From NCBI GenBank assembly GCA_905221605.1, contig CAJNDS010000473.1, positions 1 through 64,000 of the forward strand: 64,000 nucleotides of DNA, given 5' to 3'. Source of the stretch: Symbiodinium natans (lineage: Eukaryota > Sar > Dinophyceae > Suessiales > Symbiodiniaceae). This document shows, piece by piece, positions 33,732-44,964 of this stretch (its first letter is position 1; every line of letters begins with the position of its first letter). Made by a program: the position numbers and the translations under genes. A model generated the notes under the pieces. That model saw only the letters and a program-made list of their open reading frames with translations. It was not told the origin of the DNA and made no database searches.

Positions 33732-35923
33732 ACCACTTGGATTATTCCCTGGCTAGCTCAGCTGGCTTGCCAAGTAAACTAATTCCTAGTTAATTATATA
33801 ATTGTGTGAGCAACCTGCTATAATCTTTATTTGACTACTAAGCGGTTGTAAGATGCGATTAATAAAGCTTCAATATCCATTTATCGAAAAGATACCTCTT
33901 TGTAGATAAAGACAAACCTCTGCAGAATAAGAGCATACTGAATTATAGAGGTGCTGAATCTCTTCATTAGCTTTCAGCTCCAAGCATGTGAAATGAGCTA
34001 AAAGATTATTAGTTAGATTTGTGTATTGTAAATGAAAGGTGAAAAGAATACCGAAAGGTAGGTGAAACTACATTTTACACTGCTACAAGTCCTACAGATT
34101 GTTTTCTTCTTCTAGATCACACATCCACACACCACTTACTAATACACATCACTAATATAACTGCTTGTAGAAGAAAGAATTATCGAATTTCAATCACCAC
34201 ACTATAAAGTGTTTAAAGCCCGAATGCTAGCGATCTAACTATCCATCCAATGTGCCTCACAACTCACAACACCCATTCCAACTAAATTGAGTCTATTAAA
34301 GATTAAAATGCTCAGAGATACACACCTGCCATCCAACCAATAGTTAGCAGTTAAATCTTATACGAGCCAATGTTAATATCTGGATCTGTTCAAAAGAAAT
34401 AATGCTGTCTAATAAACAACAAAGGCACTACAACCCAACTAGACAGTGCTCAGCTATACTTGTAAAATGCTCTCCTCATTATAACCCCAACAATAAGATC
34501 CACCACCCAAAACATACATCATTCGCAATCTCGTTAAGATGGGTATTCACTTCTCTGACAAATGGTCCATATAACCCCAAATAAATAGCCAAAGTTCTGT
34601 CTTAAATCAAATTCCCCCACAGCACCCATTCAAGTAAATAAACAAGCGACTCCTCACAAACCAAAAGACCTCAAAAGTAGGATTAATTGGATCCATCTTT
34701 TCAAAAGTGTGTAGCATCTTATGAGCTAAATTATCCATCGACCCCATCACATATACCAAATAAAGCCTTTACTGAAGCTCTAAATGTCGAGATAGAATAA
34801 GATTCACAAGTCAAAATGGCAATTTAAGTAATTTAAATTCTCTACAACCCAACTATAAATCCCCACCTCCCAAACCCACCCACTGACAAACATGCACACT
34901 CCAAAACACAAGCCCTCAAGCAAGATCCTTCCAGATATAGCTGAAGGTTAAAAGACTTGTTAACCCCCCTCCCATACCTTGTACACATTAAAACAGCTTG
35001 GTCAATACACTAATACATACCCAGAAGTCCATAATAAGCCAACTCCAAGAACTCGACCCATAACTTGTCTAACTTAGGGATAACAATAATATTTATCAAG
35101 CGACTGTATAGCAAATACACAAGTTTTAGTTAAAGATGTCTAGATTTTAGAACTGATATGTGACCAGCATACATCACACAAACGTTGGCCGTAACTATAA
35201 CGGTCCTAAGGTAGCAAATTTCCTTGTCGTCCTAATAACGACCTGCATGAAACATAGAACGATTCGATAGCTGTCTTGCACACACATCATGGTAAAATAT
35301 TCATCAGTACAAAGAATATGCTGGCTCACTAAGACCACACTAAAGGACAAAAAGACCCTCTGAAGCTTTATAGGGATAAAATCTAGTATCTCCATGCCCC
35401 CCATCACCCAACACACAAGAAGCGAGAAAGACAGGCATTACTACTATGCAACGACCGAAGTTAGTCTAAAGACTGTTTAATTGGGGCGATAAGCTTATCT
35501 AATCCACCTAAGGTGAACAAAGCCATCCAATCAACCAACTAATAAGTGCAAAGATACATGTTTCGCTTAATGGCCCAAGAAGTCCTTCCCAGTATTTAAA
35601 TGCTATCTTAATGAGCTTAAAATTAATCTAACAGGCTTAATTTCGGCAATACGAAAGCTCACATTATCAAGAAAAATGCACCTCGATGTCGGCTTATCAT
35701 CACCAAAATCTGTAGCTAGCTTATTGGTGGGAGTGCTCACTCCGTAAATCGGTACGTGAGCTGGGTTCAGAACGATGTAAATCAGTTTGGTCTATATCTT
35801 TAATCATACACACAAGAAATGCATTCTTTTCTCAGTACGCAAGGACCAGAAAGATTAAGCTAAAGCTGAATGTAACAATATAGTGGTATCACTGTTTCAA
35901 GATAAGTGATTAGCAGCCCAACC
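33732..35923 (+). rRNA. Organelle-type large-subunit rRNA, copy A (unit 2, pseudogene-like)
   Basis: Same landmarks as 11071-13262 at offset 22661, including CGTAACTATAACGGTCCTAA at 35190 and AGTACGCAAGGACC near 35834. It has the same 25-nt loss before AACAGGC in the peptidyl-transferase region, so the lesion predates duplication of the unit. Confidence 0.85.
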
Positions 35924-36909
35924 ACCATACCACTAATGGTGGTCTGTCTCCCTTGGCTGCATTCACATGTGCTTTTCGTCCCGAACAACGTGAAACGTCC
36001 GGTATCGAAGCACAAAAATAGTAGGGGAAGGTAACCAAAACCTCAAAATAGAGCGACAGGTGTAGACGTCTCGCGCCTATTTTGACTTTTGGGCTCCAAA
36101 ATGGTCTATTTTCCACCTATTTTCCAACTATTTCCTCATCCACCAGCTGCAAATCGTGTCTATTTGAAGATTGTTGTTGTCTATTTGGGAAAAATGATGG
36201 ATTCTATCCATCATCATTTTTCCCAAATACAGTAGGTATCAAGGGTACATCTCCATGATGCTACTTGGTATTTGTTGTTGTATTGCTCATTTTAGAGTCG
36301 AAATGGGCTTGAAAAGCAGATATTGATGGTACATTTGGTCCATCAGCATGCATATTTGTTGTCTTAAGAGCATTTTAAATGCTCCTCTTCCTCTCCAAAG
36401 AGGTATTGTTGTTGTTTTGAAGACGTCTTGTCTTCGAAATTGGCCTTGAAAACAGGTTTCCATGGCACATCTGGTATGTGCCACTTGAGATGAAGGGTAT
36501 TTTGAGGGATTTATCCCCCTCAAAATACCCGAACATCGAGAATCCCATCACGAAATGGGTCTAAAAACAGGTTTAGGTGGTACATTCTCTATGCACCACT
36601 TAGGATTAGGTGTTGGGGTTGGTATCTTGATGGATTTATTCCCATCAAAATAGCCAATCCCAACCCGAACATTTAAAATCCCATCACGAATATAACCCGA
36701 AACTTTCGTTGTTATATCCGAGATGGGAACCCGAAACTCTTCGATTTTAGCATCGAAACATTTCCGAAAAACAGTTCTTTTTGGAGGTCGACCTTGGTCG
36801 ACCGACAAAAATTTTTTTTTTCTCGGAAGAGCAGTTTTTTCTAAATTACAAGAGAATTAGGCTTACGACCGACAAAAAATTTTTTTTACGGAAGAGCGTG
36901 ACAAGATTT
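35924..36909. other. Spacer after LSU copy A (unit 2)
   Basis: AT-rich non-coding counterpart of 13263-14248. No gene seen. Confidence 0.55.
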
Positions 36910-37596
36910 GGAGTTGGAAAAATGGAGGATTTATCCTCCTCCATTTTTTCCAACTCCATGTCGAAATGGTCCTCTATTTCACGATGGCCTTGGCCATGTG
37001 ATGGCATTGGTGTTGGTGTTTTGGAATTGGAATTTTCAATTCCAATTCCAATTCCAAAACACCATACGTCAAGAAATTGGCCTTTCAGGACAAGTCACGA
37101 TGGCCTTGCTAAAGGACTTTTGACCCGTAAAGGCACTTTTCCATAATAGAATTTCCAAATCTACGGTAATTTCCTGCGCACATGTGCTTGCACATGTGCG
37201 CGGGAAAAAGGTCAAAGAGACCTATATGTTTAAATTCCAAATAACTTGGATGGATCTTCGATCCATCCAAGTTATTGGGATTTAAACGTTTAAATTCCTT
37301 ATAGGAGGAGGATCGAAGATCCTCCTCCTATTAGGAATTTAAACATTCAAATGGATAATAAGGAAGGATCTTCGATCCTTCCTTATAATCCATTTGAATT
37401 ACTTACGTTTCTCGACGTAAATCAAAGAAAATTCTAACAGCCTGAAGAGCTTTAGCTCTTCCGGCTGTTGGAATTTTAACTAGGTCTGGAAGGCCGAAGG
37501 CCTTCCATCCCTACTTAAAATCCCACCAGCCATAAATCAATGAGAATACTACCAGGATATGTGTTGGATGGTGCCGAATAGGCACCATTCAACACA
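36910..37596. repeat. Dense hairpin array after LSU copy A (unit 2)
   Basis: Counterpart of 14249-14935 with the same stems and the same GATC-TTC/GAA-GATC tips (37240-37276, 37302-37330 and 37346-37398). Confidence 0.8.
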
Positions 37597-38261
37597 TCAG
37601 GAAGGGGTTTGGGGAAACCTTGGTTTCCCCAATTAACTACTTAACCGTCTAGGATCCGAAGGATCCTAGACTCCCTCTAGTATAAAATAAAGAAAATCCT
37701 AACGAGACTCGAGAGAGGACGACCCCGAATAGGGGTCGTTCGAACGACCTTAATATAGCAAAGCAGAATGAGAGGCTTCGCCTCTCATTATGCTTTGCGT
37801 CTATGTATAAGTCAATGAAAAAACTAACTAAATCCTGCAGGTGTGCGCGCGAGAAATCCACCCGAAATTTCACGATGGCGTCTCGGCTTTGTAATTTGTT
37901 GCAAAATCCCAAAGTAGCTTTTGGAAAATGGTGTCAACAAAATAAGCTTAGCGATCTGATTTCTATTATGCTTTTTTAGGTTTACAGGTCAAAAGCATAA
38001 TAACTAGGCCAATTTCTGAGATGAAATCTCAGAAAATGGTCTAGTTATAATTCTCTTGTGAGAGGCCAATTTCTCTAAGGAATTTGACCTAGCAGGTCAA
38101 AATCCTTAGAGACCGACAAAAAAAACTTTTTTACGGCAAGGCGTGACAAGGCGTTTTTCCATAATAACTCATGAATTTAGGCCAATTTCCCATTTTCCAG
38201 AATTCCATTTCTGAAATGGTCTGGAAATGGAGGCTCTTAGCCTCCTCCATTTCCAGACCAT
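37597..38261. repeat. Hairpin cluster before LSU copy B (unit 2)
   Basis: Counterpart of 14936-15600, with the perfect palindrome GGTCGTTCGAACGACC at 37734-37749. Confidence 0.7.
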
Positions 38262-38527
38262 ATTTCACAATCCAAAGCTGTAAATCGTGTCTACTTTGAA
38301 ATATGAGAAGTTCAATTTCTGAACTGGAGTGTTCATTGAACTGTGTTTGTGGTAGAAGTGTTGTTGTTTTTATATAGGATCCTAGTCTATTTTAGTAGGA
38401 TTTTAGTTCAATTTCTATTGAACTTATATTGTCAGGATGAAGCCCATTTCCATCTCTTCACTTGATTAACAAAGGGTTAGGTTTATTTTTTAACTACTTT
38501 CCTCTGGATTTCAACTCCAGATATAAG

Positions 38528-40742
38528 ACCACTTGGATTATTCCCTGGTCAGCTTAGAGTAGAAGCTGGCTTGCCAAGTAAACTAATTCCTAGTTAATTT
38601 TATAATTGTGTGAGCAACCTGCTATAATCTTTATTTGACTACTAAGCGGTTGTAAGATGCGATTAATAAAGCTTCAATATCCATTTATCGAAAAGATACC
38701 TCTTTGTAGATAAAGAGAAATCTCTGCAGAATAAGAGCATACTGAATTATAGAGGTGCTGAATCTCTTCATTAGCTTTCAGCTCCAAGAATGTGAAATGA
38801 GCTAAAAGATTATTAGTTAGATTTGTGTATTGTAAATGAAAGGTGAAAAGAATACCGAAAGGTAGGTGAAACTACATTTTACACTGCTACAAGTCCTACA
38901 GATTGTTTTCTTCTTCTAGATCACACATCCACACACCACTTACTAATACACATCACTAATATAACTGCTTGTAGAAGAAAGAATTATCGAATTTCAATCA
39001 CCACACTATAAAGTGTTTAAAGCCCGAATGCTAGCGATCTAACTATCCATCCAATGTGCAACTCACAACACCCATTCCAACTAAATTGAGTCTATTAAAG
39101 ATTAAAATGCTCAGAGATACACACCTGCCATCCAACCAATAGTTAGCAGTTAAATCTTATACGAGCCAATGTTAATATCTGGATCTGTTCAAAAGAAATA
39201 ATGCTGTCTAATAAACAACAAAGGCACTACAACCCAACTAGACAGTGCTCAGCTATACTTGTAAAATGCTCTCCTCATTATAACCCCAACAATAAGATCC
39301 ACCACCCAAAACATACATCATTCGCAATCTCGTTAAGATGGGTATTCACTTCTCTGACAAATGGTCCATATAACCCCAAATAAATAGCCAAAGTTCTGTC
39401 TTAAATCAAATTCCCCCACAACACCCTTTCAAGTAAATAAACAAGCGACTCCTCACAAACCAAAAGACCTCAAAAGTAGGATTAATTGGATCCATCTTTT
39501 CAAAAGTATGTAGCATCTTATGAGCTAAATTATCCATCGACCCCATCACATATACCAAATAAAGCCTTTACTGAAGCTCTAAATGTCGAGATAGAATAAG
39601 ATTCACAAGTCAAAATGGCAATTTAAGTAATTTAAATTCTCTACAACCCAACTATAAATCCCCACCTCCCAAACCCACCTACTGACAAACATGCACACTC
39701 CAAAACACAAGCCCTCAAGCAAGATCCTTCCAGATATAGCTGAAGGTTAAAAGACTTGTTAACCCCCCTCCCATACCTTGTACACATTAAAACAGCTTGG
39801 TCAATACACTAATACATACCCAGAAGTCCATAATAAGCCAACTCCAAGAACTCGACCCATAACTTGTCTAACTTAGGGATAACAATAATATTTATCAAGC
39901 GACTGTATAGCAAATACACAAGTTTTAGTTAAAGATGTCTAGATTTTAGAACTGATATGTGACCAGCATACATCACACAAACGTTGGCCGTAACTATAAC
40001 GGTCCTAAGGTAGCAAATTTCCTTGTCGTCCTAATAACGACCTGCATGAAACATAGAACGATTCGATAGCTGTCTTGCACACACATCATGGTAAAATATT
40101 CATCAGTACAAAGAATATGCTGGCTCACTAAGACCACACTAAAGGACAAAAAGACCCTCTGAAGCTTTATAGGGATAAAATCTAGTATCTCCATGCCCCC
40201 CATCACCCAACACACAAGAAGCGAGAAAGACAGGCATTACTACTATGCAACGACCGAAGTTAGTCTAAAGACTGTTTAATTGGGCGATAAGCTTATCTAA
40301 TCCACCTAAGGTGAACAAAGCCATCCAATCAACCAACTAATAAGTGCAAAGATACATGTTTCGCTTAATGGCCCAAGAAGTCCTTCCCAGTATTTAAATG
40401 CTATCTTAATGAGCTTAGAATTAATCTACCAACACCAAGCTACTCTACGGATAACAGTAATTTCGGCAATACGAAAGCTCACATTATCAAGAAAAATGCA
40501 CCTCGATGTCGGCTTATCATCACCAAAATCTGTAGCTAGCTTATTGGTGGGAGTGCTCATCCGTAAATCGGTACGTGAGCTGGGTTCAGAACGATGTAAA
40601 TCAGTTTGGTCTATATCTTTAATCATACAGACAAGAAATGCATTCTTTTCTCAGTACGCAAGGACCAGAAAGATTAAGCTAAAGCTGAATTTAACAATAT
40701 AGTGGTATCACTGTTTCAAGATAAGTGATTAGCAGCCCAACC
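38528..40742 (+). rRNA. Organelle-type large-subunit rRNA, copy B (unit 2)
   Basis: Same as 15867-18087 except for a 5-nt deletion (CCAATGTGCAACTCAC near 39050 against CCAATGTGCCTCACAACTCAC) and loss of one G in the GGGG of TTGGGGCGATAAG near 40281. It keeps GCTACTCTACGGATAACAG. The new lesions fit an untranscribed nuclear copy decaying by drift. Confidence 0.85.
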
Positions 40743-42060
40743 ACCATACCACTAATGGTGGCCCATTATGGGATTCCCCTTGCTGCAATCACATTTGCTT
40801 CAATAATTGGTGGTTTAGAGTTGCGAACAACTCTACTCGTCCGGTTATCGAAGCAATAATTAATAGGGGAGGGTAACCAAAACCCTAAAATAGAGCGATG
40901 GGTGTACTACTCTCGCGCCAATTTTGACTTTGAGGGTCAGAAATCGACTAAAAACACACATATTTTCACATATCCAGGAGCAAATCGTGTCTATTTAATG
41001 GGATTGGGAAAGTGAAAGCTTGCTTTCACTTTCACTTTCCCAATCCCATAACAGGTATTAAGGGTACATTTCCTTGATGTCCATGGGATTTGGTCTTTTC
41101 AAGAGCATTTATTGTTGTTGATTTAGCTCAAATTGGTCTTGAAAACCAGGATTAAGGGTACATTTCGCATGCTACTCTTATGATGTTGTTGTTGTTGTTG
41201 TTGTTTTAAGAGCATTTTACTCTTGAAATGGGCCTCAAAACCAGGTTTGATGGCACATATAATCCACCTTCATGTGGATTTGTTGTTGTCTTGTATCTTT
41301 TAAGATCGAAATGGGCCTTGAAAACAGTAATCCATGGCACATTCTGATGATGCCCATGGATATTTGTGGCTTCAAAAGCATTCTAGATGCTCAAATACCT
41401 CTCAAAGGAGGTATTCATGGCCCATGACACATGCACCACTTGGGTGTAAGGGTATTTTGAGGGATTTATCCCCCTCAAAATACCCGAACATTTATATTTC
41501 CATCACGAATTGGAACCCGAAACTTCTCAAATGGATCACGTTTGAGGACCCGAAACTTCCGAAACGGATCACGAAAGTGTTCCGAAACATTTCGAAAAAA
41601 CGTTATTTTTGTTGGTCGAGCTTGCTCGACCGACAAAAACAACTTTTTTTCGGAAGACCGGTTTTTTCTAATTTTGACTAGAATTAGGCTTACGACCGAC
41701 AAAGAAAACTTTTTTACGGAAGAGCGTGACAAGATTTTAGGGCTTGATATTTGGGATTTGGAAATTGGAATTTTCAATTCCAATTTCAATTTCCAAATCC
41801 CAATACTTTTCACGATGGCCTCTCAAGATGGCCTCTAAATTCACGATGGCCTCATGATGATGCCTTCATTTCACGATGGCCTCATATTTCACGATGGCCT
41901 ACTTATTATGAAAATGACTCATAAACCTAAAATTCCATAATAGCTTTTCATTTTCTAAGCTTATCTTGTTGTGCCCATGTTCCCAAACCTACTTCGGGTT
42001 TTTTGGTCAAAATAAGCTTAGCCGACGCCAAACTGCATTTTCCTGCGCACATGTGCTTGC
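40743..42060. repeat. Hairpin-rich spacer after LSU copy B (unit 2)
   Basis: Counterpart of 18088-19405. Inverted repeats at 40998-41049 and 41748-41805. No gene seen. Confidence 0.65.
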
Positions 42061-42270
42061 ACAGCATGGCGTCTGCCTTACCGGCGAACCTTCTTCAAAG
42101 GAGAGGTGATTAGTTCACACGAAAAAACCGATGGTCCCAGCCGGGGGGACCTAAGTGAGCTTTCGACTTTCAGCCTCGATCTTATTCGCCCGTGTTGTCA
42201 TTTTCCAAGGAGCCTCTTGCGAGTCTCTTCAATGAGTCACTTCTGGCATCAAACAGTGTTAAAGCGAATA

Positions 42271-42497
42271 GGGGAATGTGAGTTGGCAGCTAACCACAAG
42301 CGCTCAAGTGGAGCGAGCTCAGTGGAGCTGTGATGCCTCAGGGCATAGCATCGAGATGGATATCTCCCCTGTTCGCATAGAGGAGACGCCCGAGTTCGAT
42401 TGGAATCGCACAGAATTGTAAAGCGTTACTTTGCGATACATGTTGCGATGTGGATTATTCATGAGGATTGAAATTTCATATGATACCTTTCGAGAGG
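42271..42497. repeat. Local direct repeat, first copy (unit 2)
   Basis: Counterpart of 19616-19842. Its partner is 42825-43044. Confidence 0.75.
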
Positions 42498-42824
42498 GGT
42501 TTTTTTATAGACACTTCGCGAGCGTATGACCCCTTATGAAGGAGCCCGAAGTTTCGGGTAGGCCCAAAACGACTCGAGAAAAAAAGAAAGGGGATGGGAT
42601 GATGTAAGTTTGGGTTGCAGTTATCCCTAAACCCGAAGTTTCGAAGTTGCCGTTTTGCAAGTGCATGTTGTGCGAGTGAATCAGTGCTTCAACCTCAGTT
42701 TTGGGCGCTCACTGGACATGTGCATGCTGGCAATCACACACAACATGATGAGCGTGTCAGCACACTGATGCCCCAAGCTTGCAAAACGACCTTTAGCAGT
42801 TTGTTTTTTTCCCACCCTCGCCCT

Positions 42825-43044
42825 GGGGAATGTGAGTTGGCAAAGCTAACCACAAGCGCTCAAGTGGAGCGAGCTCAGTGGAGCTGTGATGCCTCAGGGC
42901 ATAGCATCGAGATGGATGTCCCCCCTGTTCGCATGGCCCGAGTTCGATTGGAATCGCAGAATTGTGAAGCTTTTTTTCTGTGATACATGTTGCGATGTGG
43001 ATTACTCATGAGGATGGAAATTTTATATGATACCTTTCGAGAGG
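42825..43044. repeat. Local direct repeat, second copy (unit 2)
   Basis: Counterpart of 20170-20389. Confidence 0.75.
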
Positions 43045-43941
43045 CGGGCTGTACCTTCCACTTTCCTTGGAACGATTGTGCGCTGACACAGTTACCGAGC
43101 CTGATGCATGCTTCTGGTTGAAGTGAAAACCAGCCCAGTAGTAGAAGCCACGGCACGTGTCCAGGACTTCACTCCTGCACTGAATCTCTTTTAAGGTTTT
43201 TTCCAGCCCAGACCCTCTTTAACACCATAGATGTTTGCTGCTGTGTGTGAATGTTCCAGTTTGAGGGTTTGGGTTTAGGGTGCCGGGTAAGCTTAGAACG
43301 TGCTACAATGAAGAGAAGCCCGGAGGCTCTTGACCAAAAACAAACAACTCATGAAATGCAGCCACTCAGCTCTTCACCCGTGTAGCGCTGTTCTGCGCAG
43401 CGCTGTTGCTGCTTCCTTCAGAAGGCACAGCACAATGCGACGAAGCGGGCTTGGAGCTGACAGAAGCTGTAAACCAAGGATGCAGGGCTTGCGCCGCTAG
43501 GTTGCCACAATCAAGTCCAATCATCCAGGAGACGGGCTCGGAGGTGGGAGCTGCCCAAACATGTTTCATACAGGGTTTAGAGTTTAGGACTAGGGCTACA
43601 GTGAGGAGTTGCAACTCAGCCTTGTTCATGACAGCACATCTTCTTGCTTCTTGCTAAACTGTGAAATTGAAACCCTGAAACGAGTTCCCATGCACCTGCA
43701 CGCCGCCAAAGCATGGGCAAAAACACATAAGTCCTAGCTCAACCCGAGTCTCCCAAAATACCGTCTGCGTGGTTAAGAAGGTTCAGGGTCTAGGACTCTA
43801 GGGGTTCGGGTTTATCAACACTCCCATAAACGGAAAATTGCTCACTGTAGTCCGTGGAGCCCAAGGGCCAAGGGCTAAGTGAAAGCCTGCCCCCCACGAA
43901 GTCGATAAGGACGAACTCAGCGTCCTGCCAAGGCTCCTAAA

Positions 43942-44129
43942 GGGTTTAGGGTTTAGGGTTTAGGGTTTAGGGTTTAGGGTTTAGGGTTTAGGGTTTAACG
44001 TTTAGCGTTTAGGGTTTAGGGTTTAGGGTTTAGGGTTTAGGGTTTTTAGGGTTTAGGGTTTAGGGTTTAGGGTTTAGGGTTTAGGGTTTAGGGTTTAGGG
44101 TTAGGGTTTAAGGTTTAGGGTTAGGGTTT
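43942..44129 (+). repeat. TTTAGGG telomere-type array (unit 2)
   Basis: Same length and same variant units as 21287-21474, including the TTTAACG/TTTAGCG pair. It was therefore copied with the unit and not added again by telomerase. Confidence 0.95.
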
Positions 44130-44344
44130 GCTAAGGTTCCGCGCGCACCACCACGCGGGACGTGTGTTGTGGTGTGCACCCAGGTTCAACGCACTCTCCC
44201 AACCCACCCACCCACATCTCAACCTTGGGCGGGTTTAGGGTTTTATAATATCGTGTGTAAGTACAGTAGTGGGAGGGGGCGCTACGGGCCGCCTTTGACC
44301 AAATCCTGGGGTAACCCCCGCGACGGCCTCTCCGTCCCCCCAAG

Positions 44345-44765
44345 ATCCATAGGCTTTTTTGGCGGGTTTAGGTTTTTTTTTTTGCCCGGTGTTTCCAAAT
44401 TATGATGCTTATGCCGGGCTTACAAGACCCATAGGTTTATGCCTTGGGCTCCCTTTGGTTTTTGGTCCTGCGCCTTCTCTACGATTGGGGAGGGTCTGGG
44501 ATTGGCCGAAGGAGGCCTTTCAGGAGACCTTTTGGAAGGACTGTCCTGGGACCTCCTGAAACCCTGCTTACAAGATCCATAGGTTTATATGTTGGGCTCC
44601 CTTTGATTTTTGGTCCTGGGAGACGATTGGGGAGGGTTTGGGAGGCCTGGCCGAAGGAGGCTTCCTGAAAGGATTCCTTTTGGGAACATGCTTGCAAGAT
44701 TTTGGCGGGTTTAGGGTTTTTTTGCCCGGTGTTTCCCAAATTATGATGCTTATACAGACCTTACA
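44345..44765. repeat. Diverged satellite fragment at the cassette's right end (unit 2)
   Basis: Counterpart of 21690-22110. It ends at the insertion point of LINE copy 3. Confidence 0.85.
44753..44765. repeat. 5' target-site duplication of LINE copy 3
   Basis: TACAGACCTTACA directly before LINE copy 3. It matches 58405-58417. Confidence 0.9.
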
Positions 44766-44964
44766 GGCTCGGGCTCGAGCCGTCCCGCCCCTGGGGACAG
44801 CCCAGGACCACACGTGCAACTTACATTCTACATTGTTCTTTTCAGCTTTGGTGCACCTTTTGTTCTTCGCACATTGCGCAGTGAGCTAGTTAGATCTAGG
44901 ACACATTGTGGTCCGTTTCGGTAGACGTTTTTTCTGCAATTCGTCTAGATCATTCGAGTTGGCC
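44766..44964 (+). promoter_or_regulatory. LINE 5' UTR, copy 3
   Basis: Counterpart of 22111-22309, with the same acceptor-like pyrimidine tract and AG (ending 44845). Promoter role inferred from position only. Confidence 0.3.

Larger units (their letters stand above)
32696..42060. other. Organelle-derived block with two LSU rRNA copies (unit 2)
   Basis: This has the same layout as 10035-19405: leader hairpins, LSU copy A, hairpin array, leader hairpins, LSU copy B, trailer. It is six bases shorter because of the 5-nt and 1-nt deletions in its copy B. The near-identity of two ~9.4 kb non-functional blocks indicates very recent macro-repeat duplication or ongoing homogenisation. Confidence 0.7.
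42061..43941. other. Spacer between organelle block and telomeric array (unit 2)
   Basis: Counterpart of 19406-21286. It carries the local direct repeat (42271-42497 and 42825-43044). No convincing gene. Confidence 0.5.
22111..44765. repeat. Macro-repeat unit 2 (22,655 bp, complete)
   Basis: This runs from the first base of one LINE copy to the base before the next. It is the only complete unit in the window. It differs from unit 1 by scattered single-base changes, one extra 399-bp satellite copy (30988-31386) and two small deletions in its second rRNA copy (5 nt near 39059 and 1 nt near 40284). These private differences show it is a separate copy and not a simple duplication of reads or scaffolds. 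Confidence 0.95.

Noticed and set aside
1-44765. Units 1 and 2 as one locus duplicated by assembly error
   Set aside because: They differ by an extra satellite copy, small indels and scattered substitutions, and unit 3 shares some variants with each. Read-level proof is still lacking.
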